Shown here: in pieces, positions 1 through 5,612 of the stretch
Layout of the letters: each line of letters opens with the position of its first letter
How positions within the stretch are numbered: position 1 is the stretch's first letter
From: Clostridiales bacterium
Lineage (GTDB): Bacteria; Bacillota_A; Clostridia; Peptostreptococcales; Anaerovoracaceae
Direction: 5' to 3'
Assembly: GCA_015058265.1 (NCBI GenBank)
Contig: SVCR01000046.1
Span: 1 to 9,290 of the forward strand
DNA length: 9,290 bases
Notes under the pieces: model-generated
Seen by the model: only the letters and a program-made list of their open reading frames with translations
Told to the model about the DNA's origin: nothing
Databases searched by the model: none
Made by a program: the position numbers and the translations under genes

Positions 1-1631
1 ATTCTGCCGTAATGCGAGTAGTGTACGTCTCTGACCTCCATGCCGGCTCTTTCTCTTGAAAGACCGCCAGGTCCGAGAGCGGAAAGTCTTCTCTTGTGTG
101 TGAGCTCAGCGAGAGGGTTGTTCTGGTCCATGAACTGTGACAGCTGGGATGATCCGAAGAACTCCTTGATAGCTGCAGTAACAGGCCTGATGTTGATGAG
201 CTGCTGAGGAGTCGAGTTCTCAGTAGTCATTCTCTCTCTGATGGTCTTCTCCATCCTCGCAAAGCCGATCCTGCACTGATTCTGCAGGAGCTCGCCGACT
301 GTCTTGAGTCTTCTGTTGCTCAGGTGGTCGATGTCATCTGTATCACCGATGCCGCAGTTGAGGTTGAGGAGATAGCTGATCGAAGCAATGATATCCTCGA
401 GGATGATGTGCTTTGGACTCAGCTCTCTTTTTCTTGACGCGATGCCGGCTCTCAGCTTGTCTTCATCTCCATCTGCCTGGTTGATGATATCCATCAGGAC
501 AGGATAGAAGACCTTCTCCGACAGCTTGTACGGAGTAAGATCGATATCTACATACTTAGTCGGATCAACAAAGTTGTTGCCTATTACCTTGGTCACAACA
601 CCGTCGCTGTCCTCGTTCTTGCTGTATACGTTTACGGATTCAACACCGGCATCCTCGATCTCCATGGCCATAGCTCTGGAAATAGTGTCATCCTTCTCAA
701 CAAGGATAGCTCCGGTATTAGGATCGATAACGTCCTCTGCGGCAACAGCATCCACAAGTCTGTCGTGGAGACCGAGCTTGCGGTTGTACTTGAATCTGCC
801 GACCTTAGCGAGGTCATAACGTCTCTCATCGAAGAGCAGCGCCATCAGCATGGATCTTGCGTTCTCAACTGTAGGCGGTTCGCCAGGTCTCAGTCTTCTG
901 TAGAGTTCTCTCAGTCCCTCAGCGCTGTTTCTGGTAGTGTCCTTCTCCAGAGTGCGCTCAAGTCTGTCATCGTTTCCGAAGATAGCTCTGATATCGTCAT
1001 CGCTGCTGAGCGCGAGCGCGTCAGGATCGATGATGCCGAGAGCTCTCAGGAATGATGTGAGAGGCTGCTTTCTTGTTCTGTCAACTCTTACGTAAAGTAT
1101 GCCCTGGGAGTCTGTCTCGTACTCGAGCCATGCTCCTCTGTTAGGGATGACCTGTGAGCTGAACAGCTTCTGGTTGGATTTGTCTGTCGAATAGTCAAAG
1201 TAAGGTCCCGGCGAACGAACCATCTGTGTAACGATGGCTCTCTCAGCGCCGTTGTAAACGAAAGTGCCCTTCTCTGTCATGAGAGGGAAATCTCCCATGA
1301 ATACATCCTGCTCCTTGATCTCTCCCGTATCGCGATTGATCAGTCTTACCTTGACTGTGAGCGAAGCAGCGTAAGTGGCATCTCTCTCCTTGCACTCCTC
1401 CTGATCATACTTAGGTGTGTCAGAGAAATGATAATCCGCAAATTCCAGACTCAGAGTATTGGTTGTATCGCGGATAGGCGATACATCCTGGAGGACTTCC
1501 CCGAGGCCCTCCTCAATGAACCACTTGTATGACTTCGTCTGAACGTCGATGAGATTAGGCATCTCACAAACTTCGTTGATCTTAGCGAAAGTCATACGCT
1601 CTTTTCTTCCAACTTTGATTGGTTGTGGCAT
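1..1631 (-). CDS. rpoB: RNA polymerase beta subunit, N-terminal part (runs off left edge)
   Basis: This is the 5' part of the catalytic beta subunit of bacterial RNA polymerase. The reading frame is open for 543 codons from ATG at 1631 to the window edge, and the gene continues beyond it. It starts [18 protein letters not shown] and contains the lobe and protrusion signatures [20 protein letters not shown] and [10 protein letters not shown]. The rifampicin-binding region is at residues 493-519 (nucleotides 75-155), starting [15 protein letters not shown]. Residues equivalent to E. coli D516, H526, R529 and S531 are D502, H512, R515 and S517, all of the sensitive type. The start is supported by AAGGAG six bases upstream of ATG. 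A 340-base structured spacer separates it from rplL. The identification is secure; the missing part is simply outside the window. Confidence 0.98.
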   Translation of the reverse strand, partial: MPQPIKVGRKERMTFAKINEVCEMPNLIDVQTKSYKWFIEEGLGEVLQDVSPIRDTTNTLSLEFADYHFSDTPKYDQEECKERDATYAASLTVKVRLINRDTGEIKEQDVFMGDFPLMTEKGTFVYNGAERAIVTQMVRSPGPYFDYSTDKSNQKLFSSQVIPNRGAWLEYETDSQGILYVRVDRTRKQPLTSFLRALGIIDPDALALSSDDDIRAIFGNDDRLERTLEKDTTRNSAEGLRELYRRLRPGEPPTVENARSMLMALLFDERRYDLAKVGRFKYNRKLGLHDRLVDAVAAEDVIDPNTGAILVEKDDTISRAMAMEIEDAGVESVNVYSKNEDSDGVVTKVIGNNFVDPTKYVDIDLTPYKLSEKVFYPVLMDIINQADGDEDKLRAGIASRKRELSPKHIILEDIIASISYLLNLNCGIGDTDDIDHLSNRRLKTVGELLQNQCRIGFARMEKTIRERMTTENSTPQQLINIRPVTAAIKEFFGSSQLSQFMDQNNPLAELTHKRRLSALGPGGLSRERAGMEVRDVHYSHYGR

Positions 1632-1726
1632 GTTTCACTCCTTAATGTTGTTCTTGAAAAAATGCATAATTTCGGCTGATTTTGGCGATTTTTTGGTTTT
1701 ATTACCCCTTTTCAGCACTCCTATAA

Positions 1727-1769
1727 ACGCACGAAATGAGCCTCGTAGCCGGGGCTCATTATATTGCGT
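1727..1769 (-). promoter_or_regulatory. Compound hairpin in the rpoB leader
   Basis: On the minus strand an outer 5-bp stem ACGCA/TGCGT encloses an internal loop (ATAT opposite TCG). Inside that is a perfect 8-bp stem AATGAGCC/GGCTCATT closed by a 10-base loop. It ends about 95 bases before the rpoB ATG. The following bases are TTATAGGAG, not a U-run, so a terminator is unlikely. An RNA-processing site, attenuator remnant or protein-binding site are possibilities. The structure is read by eye and not energy-tested. Confidence 0.55.
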
Positions 1770-1923
1770 GGTTCGAACCGATATCTCACGGTCCAATTTT
1801 TCAGATTAAGGTCATTCTGTACCTTTTGATTTTTATGACTCACAGCTGTCATATCCTGTTTAGGCGTACGACTCTCGCCTCGCGCCGGGATAAGTCAGCA
1901 TTTCGTCATGTTCATTCTTGGAA

Positions 1924-1966
1924 TTCGATTCCCGAAAAGCAGCAACGCTGAGCGGGAAATATCGAA
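1924..1966 (-). promoter_or_regulatory. Compound hairpin just after the rplL stop codon
   Basis: Five bases after the rplL stop, TTCGA and TTCCCG (separated by a 3-base bulge) pair with CGGGAA and TCGAA. Inside is a further 4-bp stem CAGC/GCTG with loop GTT. That gives 15 pairs in 43 bases, with a 2-by-5 internal loop. No U-tract follows. Its position matches where stalk-protein mRNA is separated from polymerase mRNA in other bacteria by attenuation or RNase III cleavage. It could also simply protect the 3' end of the rplJL message. The pairing is visible; the role is inferred. Confidence 0.55.
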
Positions 1967-1971
1967 GGAAC

Positions 1972-2334
1972 TTACTGAAGTTCTACTACAGCTCCAACAG
2001 CCTCGAGAGCTTCCTTCAGAGCGTTAGCTTCTGCAGCCTCAACGTTCTCCTTGATTGGAGCAGGTGCTCCGTCTACGAGAGCCTTAGCTTCCTTCAGTCC
2101 GAGTCCTGTAGCTTCTCTTACAGCCTTGATAACCTTGATCTTCTCCTGGCCGATCTCCTTCAGGATTACGTTGAAATCAGTCTTCTCTTCAACTTCTGCT
2201 GCTGCGCCGCCTGCTGCAGGTGCTGCTACTGCTACTGCAGAAACGCCGAATTCTTCCTCAAGAGCCTTAACGAGCTCGTTGATCTCGAGGATGCTCATGC
2301 TCTTCAGAGCCTCAATGATCTGGTCCTTATTCAT
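1972..2334 (-). CDS. rplL: 50S ribosomal protein L7/L12
   Basis: This is the multicopy ribosomal stalk protein that recruits translation factors and stimulates their GTPase activity. It binds as dimers to the C-terminal helix of L10. The product is 120 residues, typical for the family. The N-terminal dimerisation helices are at residues 1-32, followed by an Ala/Pro/Gly-rich flexible hinge (about 35-52, [11 protein letters not shown]) and the globular C-terminal domain (about 53-120). The C-terminal domain carries the factor-binding motif [20 protein letters not shown]. The start at 2334 is supported by AAAGGAG seven bases upstream. It lies 84 bases after rplJ and is probably co-transcribed with it under control of the L10 leader. 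Nothing unusual is seen. Confidence 0.98.
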   Translation of the reverse strand: MNKDQIIEALKSMSILEINELVKALEEEFGVSAVAVAAPAAGGAAAEVEEKTDFNVILKEIGQEKIKVIKAVREATGLGLKEAKALVDGAPAPIKENVEAAEANALKEALEAVGAVVELQ

Positions 2335-2369
2335 TATTTTTCTCCTTTTTCTGTTTAAACACTGTTCAT

Positions 2370-2385
2370 GCAGCCCTCAGGCCGC
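2370..2385 (-). other. Small GC-rich hairpin between rplJ and rplL
   Basis: GCGGCC and GGCTGC pair (one G-U pair) around a TGAG loop in the 84-base rplJ-rplL gap, about 35 bases before the rplL start. A T-rich stretch lies upstream of it rather than downstream, so it is not a terminator in the sense direction. It may tune relative L10 and L12 output, but this is weakly supported. Confidence 0.3.
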
Positions 2386-2418
2386 CGTTTTGTAAAAAAT
2401 CTGTTGTAAAGATGCTGC

Positions 2419-2913
2419 TTACGCCTCTTCCTTCTCTGCGATAGCCTTGAGGGTAAGTGCGAGCTTTGTCATAGGGCTCTGGATGCTTCCCATGAAACGT
2501 GCGATGAGTTCATCCTTGGATGGGATCGTTGCGAACTCTTCGATCATTGCCTTGTCATAAACCTGACCTTCTACAACGCCGCCCTTGAATGCCATCTTCT
2601 TGAAATCCTTGATGGCCTTAGCGAGCACTCTTGCGCCTGCTGTGACATCATCACCGCTGAATGCGAGGGCTGTTGATCCCTTGAGTGCGTCTGCGAAAGC
2701 TTCATAGCCTTCTCCGCTGATAGCTCTCTTGATAAGAGTGTTCTTGTATACTGTGTACTTAACGCCTTCCTTACGGAGGTCTGCTCTCAGCTTGTCTGCT
2801 TCTTCTACTGTGAGTCCGAGGTAGTCAACCGCTACTACGGATGAAGCATTGTCAAACTTTTCCTTGATCTCGTCGATGATCACCTGTTTAGCTTGCTTTG
2901 CTGCTTCAGACAT
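2419..2913 (-). CDS. rplJ: 50S ribosomal protein L10
   Basis: L10 forms the base of the ribosomal stalk. Its N-terminal domain binds 23S rRNA and its C-terminal helix carries L7/L12 dimers. The chosen start ATG at 2913 gives 164 residues beginning MSEAAKQAKQ. The frame is open further upstream, but that extension runs through the leader RNA. The start at 2913 has AAAGGAG five bases before it and the normal family N-terminus. Characteristic residues are VAVDYLGLTVEEADKLR (28-44) and YKNTLIKRA (56-64). The C-terminal helix with LALTLKAIAEKEEA (151-164) is the L12-binding region. It is preceded by a recognisable L10 leader, to which L10 (with L12) is known to bind in related bacteria to repress its own synthesis. 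Confidence 0.98.
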   Translation of the reverse strand: MSEAAKQAKQVIIDEIKEKFDNASSVVAVDYLGLTVEEADKLRADLRKEGVKYTVYKNTLIKRAISGEGYEAFADALKGSTALAFSGDDVTAGARVLAKAIKDFKKMAFKGGVVEGQVYDKAMIEEFATIPSKDELIARFMGSIQSPMTKLALTLKAIAEKEEA

Positions 2914-2928
2914 TTGTTCTCCTTTCCT

Positions 2929-3106
2929 GAGCGATATCCCTTCGCCCAAAGTTTAGTGTCTTGAAGGTACATAATAATACCCGGATCTCGATTTCCAACC
3001 GGTCTTACGTGCTGTAAGCCGCAGGACAGACATCCGGGGTAAAATTTATAATTGTACCTCGGCGGGAAATTAAGCTTGCGCACCCGCTGTCTTAGGTTGG
3101 ATATTC
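2929..3106 (-). ncRNA. L10 leader (ribosomal protein autoregulatory RNA)
   Basis: The 213 bases between rplA and rplJ carry the typical L10 leader layout on the minus strand. CCTAAGACAGCGGGTGC is followed by the hairpin GCGGG/CCCGC (3062-3087), and AGACA (3088-3092) pairs with TGTCT (3028-3032). A long helix begins AGGTAC and runs to CCCGGAT; it pairs with ATCCGGG...GTACCT further down and encloses a CTTAC/GTAAG hairpin. This matches the Rfam L10_leader family as I know it. Near the rplJ ribosome binding site a further short stem GGGCGA/TCGCTC (2929-2947) may control access. By family knowledge, free L10-L12 complex binds here and lowers rplJ-rplL expression. The exact ends are approximate. 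Confidence 0.88.
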
Positions 3107-3126
3107 TAAGTTGTGTTCTCTGTCTC

Positions 3127-3822
3127 TTACAGAGAGATAGTTGCAGGATTTACCTTGACGCCAGGGCTCATTGTTGCTGCAATGCTGATACTCTTGAAAT
3201 ACTGTCCCTTAGCTGCTGCAGGCTTAGCCTTAGCGATAGCCTGAATGAGAGCGTTAGCGTTCTCAACCAGCTGCTCTTCTGTGAAGGACTTCTTTCCGAT
3301 GATGCAGTGAATGATGTTGGACTTGTCAAGTCTGTACTCAACCTTACCGGCTTTGATATCAGCAAGAGCCTTAGTAAGATCCATTGTAACTGTTCCTGAC
3401 TTAGGGTTAGGCATGAGGCCTCTTGGTCCGAGGATCTTACCGAGACGTCCTACAACACCCATCATATCAGGTGTAGCGACTACTGCGTCGAATTCGAACC
3501 AGTTCTCAGTTCTGATCTTGTCTGCCATATCCTCTGCGCCTACGAAATCTGCTCCGGCAGCCTGTGCTTCTTCAGCCTTAGGTCCCTTAGCAAATACGAG
3601 GACTTTCTTGGTCTTTCCTGTTCCGTGAGGAAGAACCATAGCTCCTCTGACCTGCTGATCTGCGTGTCTTCCGTCAACTCCGAGACGGAAATGCATCTCA
3701 ACAGTCTCATCGAACTTTGCATTCTCAAAGCTCTTGATCTGCTTGATTGCAGATGTTACGTCTACGAGCTCGTGCTTGTCATAAGACTTAGCCTGCTCTG
3801 CGTATCTCTTTGATCTTTTCAT
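3127..3822 (-). CDS. rplA: 50S ribosomal protein L1
   Basis: L1 binds helices 76-78 of 23S rRNA, forms the mobile L1 stalk that helps release deacylated tRNA, and in many bacteria represses its own operon. The start ATG at 3822 gives 231 residues beginning [15 protein letters not shown], the usual size. An in-frame GTG further upstream would add non-family residues. The start at 3822 has AAGGAGG four bases before it. The family signature [17 protein letters not shown] lies at residues 125-141, followed by GTVT (143-146). The N-terminal domain has [14 protein letters not shown] (37-50). It follows rplK after 43 bases and is surely co-transcribed with it. A 6-bp inverted repeat with arms CTCTGT/ACAGAG (3118-3134) spans the stop codon. 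Confidence 0.98.
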   Translation of the reverse strand: MKRSKRYAEQAKSYDKHELVDVTSAIKQIKSFENAKFDETVEMHFRLGVDGRHADQQVRGAMVLPHGTGKTKKVLVFAKGPKAEEAQAAGADFVGAEDMADKIRTENWFEFDAVVATPDMMGVVGRLGKILGPRGLMPNPKSGTVTMDLTKALADIKAGKVEYRLDKSNIIHCIIGKKSFTEEQLVENANALIQAIAKAKPAAAKGQYFKSISIAATMSPGVKVNPATISL

Positions 3823-3865
3823 TTTTCCTCCTTGTGGTACTAACGGCACTAAGCCTCCCACTCAA

Positions 3866-4291
3866 TTACTCAACTACCGTAACTCCCATGCTGCGAGCTG
3901 TTCCCTTGATCATGTCTACTGCTGCCTCGAGGGATGCTGCATTGAGATCCGGCATCTTAGTCTTAGCGATCTCTTCTGCCTGTGCGAGCGTGATTGAAGC
4001 GACCTTAGTCTTGTTAGGTGTTCCGGATGCATGCTCGATACCGGCTGCTTTCTTGATAAGAACTGCAGCAGGAGGTGTCTTGCAAACGAAAGTGAATGAT
4101 CTGTCTGTATATACTGTGATTACTACAGGAATGATCATTCCCTGCTGATCCTGTGTCTTAGCGTTGAACTGCTTGCAGAAGTCCATGATGTTAACGCTCT
4201 TCTGACCGAGTGCAGGTCCGACAGGTGGTGCAGGTGTTGCTCCGCCGGCAGGGATCTGAAGCTTGATATAGCCGTCGATCTTCTTTGCCAT
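3866..4291 (-). CDS. rplK: 50S ribosomal protein L11
   Basis: L11 binds the GTPase-associated region of 23S rRNA (helices 43-44). With that RNA it forms the binding site for thiopeptide antibiotics and is needed for RelA-type stringent signalling. The start ATG at 4291 gives 141 residues, the standard length, beginning [16 protein letters not shown]. An upstream in-frame ATG is disfavoured because AAAGGAG lies six bases before 4291. The proline-rich N-terminal loop [17 protein letters not shown] (14-30) is intact, as is [13 protein letters not shown] (34-46). The C-terminal RNA-binding domain ends with [12 protein letters not shown]. It is followed closely by rplA, forming the classic L11-L1 pair. 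The leader carries a strong palindrome next to the ribosome binding site. Confidence 0.98.
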   Translation of the reverse strand: MAKKIDGYIKLQIPAGGATPAPPVGPALGQKSVNIMDFCKQFNAKTQDQQGMIIPVVITVYTDRSFTFVCKTPPAAVLIKKAAGIEHASGTPNKTKVASITLAQAEEIAKTKMPDLNAASLEAAVDMIKGTARSMGVTVVE

Positions 4292-4306
4292 TGTCTTCTC
4301 CTTTCC

Positions 4307-4327
4307 TGAGGTATGACTCATACCTCA
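4307..4327 (-). promoter_or_regulatory. Near-perfect palindrome abutting the rplK ribosome binding site
   Basis: Ten-base arms TGAGGTATGA and TCATACCTCA are separated by a single base. As RNA they form nine pairs with a three-base AGT loop. The 3' arm ends two bases before the AAAGGAG of rplK. Two readings fit: an RNA hairpin that sets ribosome access to rplK (possibly an L1 target, since L1 represses this operon in E. coli), or a DNA operator. The inverted repeat is plainly visible, but the function is inferred. Confidence 0.6.
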
Positions 4328-4344
4328 ATATTGTATCTTCAACA

Positions 4345-4366
4345 GGACCTTGCGGTCCCATGCAAG
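4345..4366 (-). promoter_or_regulatory. Two mutually exclusive hairpins in the nusG-rplK gap
   Basis: Directly after nusG, GGACC/GGTCC can close a GCAA (GNRA-type) tetraloop at 4345-4358. The same GCAA bases can instead join the 3' arm of a hairpin CTTGC/GCAAG (4349-4366, loop ATGGGACC), extendable to 7 pairs with one G-U. Both cannot form at once. The layout resembles an alternative-structure element ahead of the rplK palindrome. It may also be chance, given the short stems. Confidence 0.4.
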
Positions 4367-4370
4367 ATCA

Positions 4371-4961
4371 TTATTTGAGCTTGCTGACCTGTGAGAATTC
4401 TATCTCTGCAGGAGTTTCTCTTCCGAACATGGATATTCTTGTCTTGACGATCTGCTTCTCAGGGTTGATCGCTTCGACGATACCAAGCTGTCCTTCGAAT
4501 ACTCCGCCGATGATGCGGACTGTGTCGCCGACTTCGATATCCAGGTCGATCTTGAGCTTCTCGATTCCCATTCTGACAATCTCTTCCGTTGTCAGAGGAA
4601 TCGGATCTGAGCCGTGTCCTACGAATCCGGTCACGCCTTCTGTGTTACGGACAAGATACCACGTCTCATTATTTACTATCATCTTGATAACTACATATCC
4701 CGGATAGAGCTTGCGGGTCTTGACCTTTCTTACTCCGTCTCTGATCTCAACTCTCTCCTCTGTCGGTATCACTACCTCAAGGATGAGATCCTGCATTCCG
4801 CGGTATTCCACCATTCTCTCGATGCTGGTCTTGACCTTATTCTCATAGCCGGAATATGTGTGGACTACATACCACTTGGCGGTTCCGTCACCTCTCAGGC
4901 CTTCGCCTTCAAGAGGGGAAACTGTAGTCTTTACTGCTTCCTTGTTGTCAATTTCTGCCAT
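4371..4961 (-). CDS. nusG: Transcription termination/antitermination factor NusG
   Basis: NusG binds the clamp of transcribing RNA polymerase, affects pausing and, in many bacteria, links polymerase to Rho or the ribosome. The product is 196 residues. A non-conserved N-terminal tail of about 27 residues is followed by the NGN domain, which starts KWYVVHTYSGYENKV (29-43) and contains KTRKLYPGYV (81-90) and EGVTGFVG (108-115). The C-terminal KOW domain has GDTVRIIGGVFEGQLGIVE (145-163). The start ATG at 4961 has AAGGAG seven bases upstream, and secE ends 16 bases before it, so the two are translated from one message. The secE-nusG-rplK order is conserved across bacteria. No missing residues are seen. 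Confidence 0.98.
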   Translation of the reverse strand: MAEIDNKEAVKTTVSPLEGEGLRGDGTAKWYVVHTYSGYENKVKTSIERMVEYRGMQDLILEVVIPTEERVEIRDGVRKVKTRKLYPGYVVIKMIVNNETWYLVRNTEGVTGFVGHGSDPIPLTTEEIVRMGIEKLKIDLDIEVGDTVRIIGGVFEGQLGIVEAINPEKQIVKTRISMFGRETPAEIEFSQVSKLK

Positions 4962-4977
4962 CAGAATGCTCCTTAGA

Positions 4978-5271
4978 TTAGGATAATGTAATTCCCAGGA
5001 TTCCCTTGAGCGCTGCGAGGAATCCGGTATCTACCAGCCAGAATGCGAGCGCGAAGAAAACTACGCATGCGATAACAACTACAGTATCTGTAGTCAGTTC
5101 TTCTCTTGTAGGCCATACGACCTTGCGGAGTTCCTGTCTTACGCCTCTGAAATAGGCGATGATCCCGCCCTTGCCTTTGTTCTGGCTCTGCTTCTTTGCG
5201 GAAGACTGCGCTGCAGCCTTAGCGAGATCTGCCTTGGCCTTATCGCTTCCGTTAGTGTTATTATTAGCCAT
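4978..5271 (-). CDS. secE: Preprotein translocase subunit SecE
   Basis: SecE is the small essential clamp subunit of the SecYEG channel in the cytoplasmic membrane. The product is 97 residues. Residues 1-36 are a polar, Ala/Lys/Gln-rich tail of low complexity. The conserved amphipathic helix VRQELRKVVWPTREE (44-58) precedes a single membrane segment of about residues 63-84 (VVVIACVVFFALAFWLV). The one-segment form is typical of Gram-positive bacteria, whereas E. coli SecE has three segments. The start ATG at 5271 has ACGGAG eight bases upstream. It follows rpmG after 23 bases and precedes nusG by 16 bases, so all three belong to one operon. The tail is longer than in many Bacillota SecE proteins, which are about 60 residues. 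Confidence 0.96.
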   Translation of the reverse strand: MANNNTNGSDKAKADLAKAAAQSSAKKQSQNKGKGGIIAYFRGVRQELRKVVWPTREELTTDTVVVIACVVFFALAFWLVDTGFLAALKGILGITLS

Positions 5272-5294
5272 CTTAATATCTCCGTAATGTGATA

Positions 5295-5456
5295 CTACTT
5301 AGTCTCCTTGTGGAGAGTCTCCTTGTTGCAGAACTTGCAATACTTCATGAGCTCGATCCTGTCCGGATTGTTTCTCTTGTTCTTCATGGTATTGTAGTTT
5401 CTCTGCTTGCACTCTGTGCATGCAAGGATAACTTTCTGTCTTACTCCAGCTGCCAT
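5295..5456 (-). CDS. rpmG: 50S ribosomal protein L33 (zinc-binding type)
   Basis: L33 is a small protein of the large subunit near the tRNA exit site. Translating the minus strand from ATG at 5456 gives 53 residues beginning [17 protein letters not shown]. Two cysteine pairs, C13-x-x-C16 (CTEC) and C40-x-x-C43 (CKFC), form the zinc ribbon, so this is the zinc-dependent paralogue type. Many bacteria replace it under zinc starvation with a cysteine-free copy. The family segment [21 protein letters not shown] is present in residues 19-39. GGAGG lies six bases before the start. It is the first gene after the promoter at 5568-5596 and is followed by secE 23 bases later, the usual Bacillota order. 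Confidence 0.97.
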   Translation of the reverse strand: MAAGVRQKVILACTECKQRNYNTMKNKRNNPDRIELMKYCKFCNKETLHKETK

Positions 5457-5567
5457 TTGTTTCCTCCGTTATATGAATAAATCGCTTGAAATTGCGTCTT
5501 TTCAATCTAAAACTCGAAGCCCGGTCGCCCATCGCTTCGATATAGCAAATCATAAAGTCGCTCAATA
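5457..5567 (-). promoter_or_regulatory. rpmG leader with two hairpins
   Basis: From the predicted transcription start near 5561 to the rpmG ATG there are about 105 untranslated bases. The first hairpin has 7-bp arms TCGAAGC/GCTTCGA (5514-5540, 13-base loop) and is followed by G then TTTT, a weak terminator-like look. The second has 6-bp arms TTGAAA/TTTCAA (5486-5505) around an 8-base loop AGACGCAA. The first could terminate transcripts arriving from rlmB, or act as an attenuator for the rpmG-secE-nusG unit. I see no gene in this gap. Confidence 0.5.
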
Positions 5568-5596
5568 AATATACTAGTCTGTAAAGTCAAAGTCAA
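5568..5596 (-). promoter_or_regulatory. Sigma-A-type promoter for rpmG-secE-nusG
   Basis: On the minus strand TTGACT (5591-5596) and TATATT (5568-5573) are separated by exactly 17 bases. Each box matches five of six consensus positions. A second TTGACT copy lies inside the spacer. Transcription would start near 5561. The promoter lies about 17 bases after the rlmB stop and separates the rRNA-modification genes from the translation operon. It is the best promoter I see in the window. Confidence 0.78.
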
Positions 5597-5612
5597 GAGT
5601 ATTTTTGGTTTT

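Larger units (their letters stand above)
1632..1971 (-). other. Structured rplL-rpoB intergenic spacer, no gene
   Basis: These 340 bases lie between the rplL stop and the rpoB start. I find no convincing coding frame. Read on the minus strand, the spacer is rich in inverted repeats. It has a compound hairpin directly after rplL (1924-1966), short hairpins at 1862-1880, 1834-1853, 1808-1825 and 1775-1794, and a second compound hairpin at 1727-1769. None is followed by a proper U-tract, so none looks like an efficient intrinsic terminator. E. coli has a spacer of similar length here, carrying a partial attenuator and an RNase III processing site, so an analogous role is plausible, but this is inference. 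Bacillus subtilis has an rsmC-like gene at this place; here it is absent. Confidence 0.75.

Noticed and set aside
1770..1779. GGTTCGAACC resembling a tRNA T-arm in the rplL-rpoB spacer
   Set aside because: No acceptor stem, D-arm or anticodon arm of tRNA geometry can be placed around it. It is a short palindrome inside the hairpin series.
1918..2358. Plus-strand open frame of 146 codons antisense to rplL
   Set aside because: It runs opposite rplL and its composition (Ser, Cys, Leu runs) mirrors the alanine-rich rplL codons. There is no ribosome binding site and no family resemblance.
2370..2390. Terminator-like hairpin followed by CGTTTTG when read on the plus strand
   Set aside because: No plus-strand gene leads into it, the stem contains only six pairs, and the T-run is short.
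3823..3861. Upstream GTG extension of rplA, and similar upstream extensions of rplK, rplJ and folA
   Set aside because: The extra residues do not belong to the families and include the ribosome binding sites of the internal starts, which are strong and well spaced.
5457..5558. Possible short leader peptide starting with ATG at about 5550 on the minus strand
   Set aside because: The frame has no good ribosome binding site and runs out of frame into rpmG. There is no run of regulatory codons.
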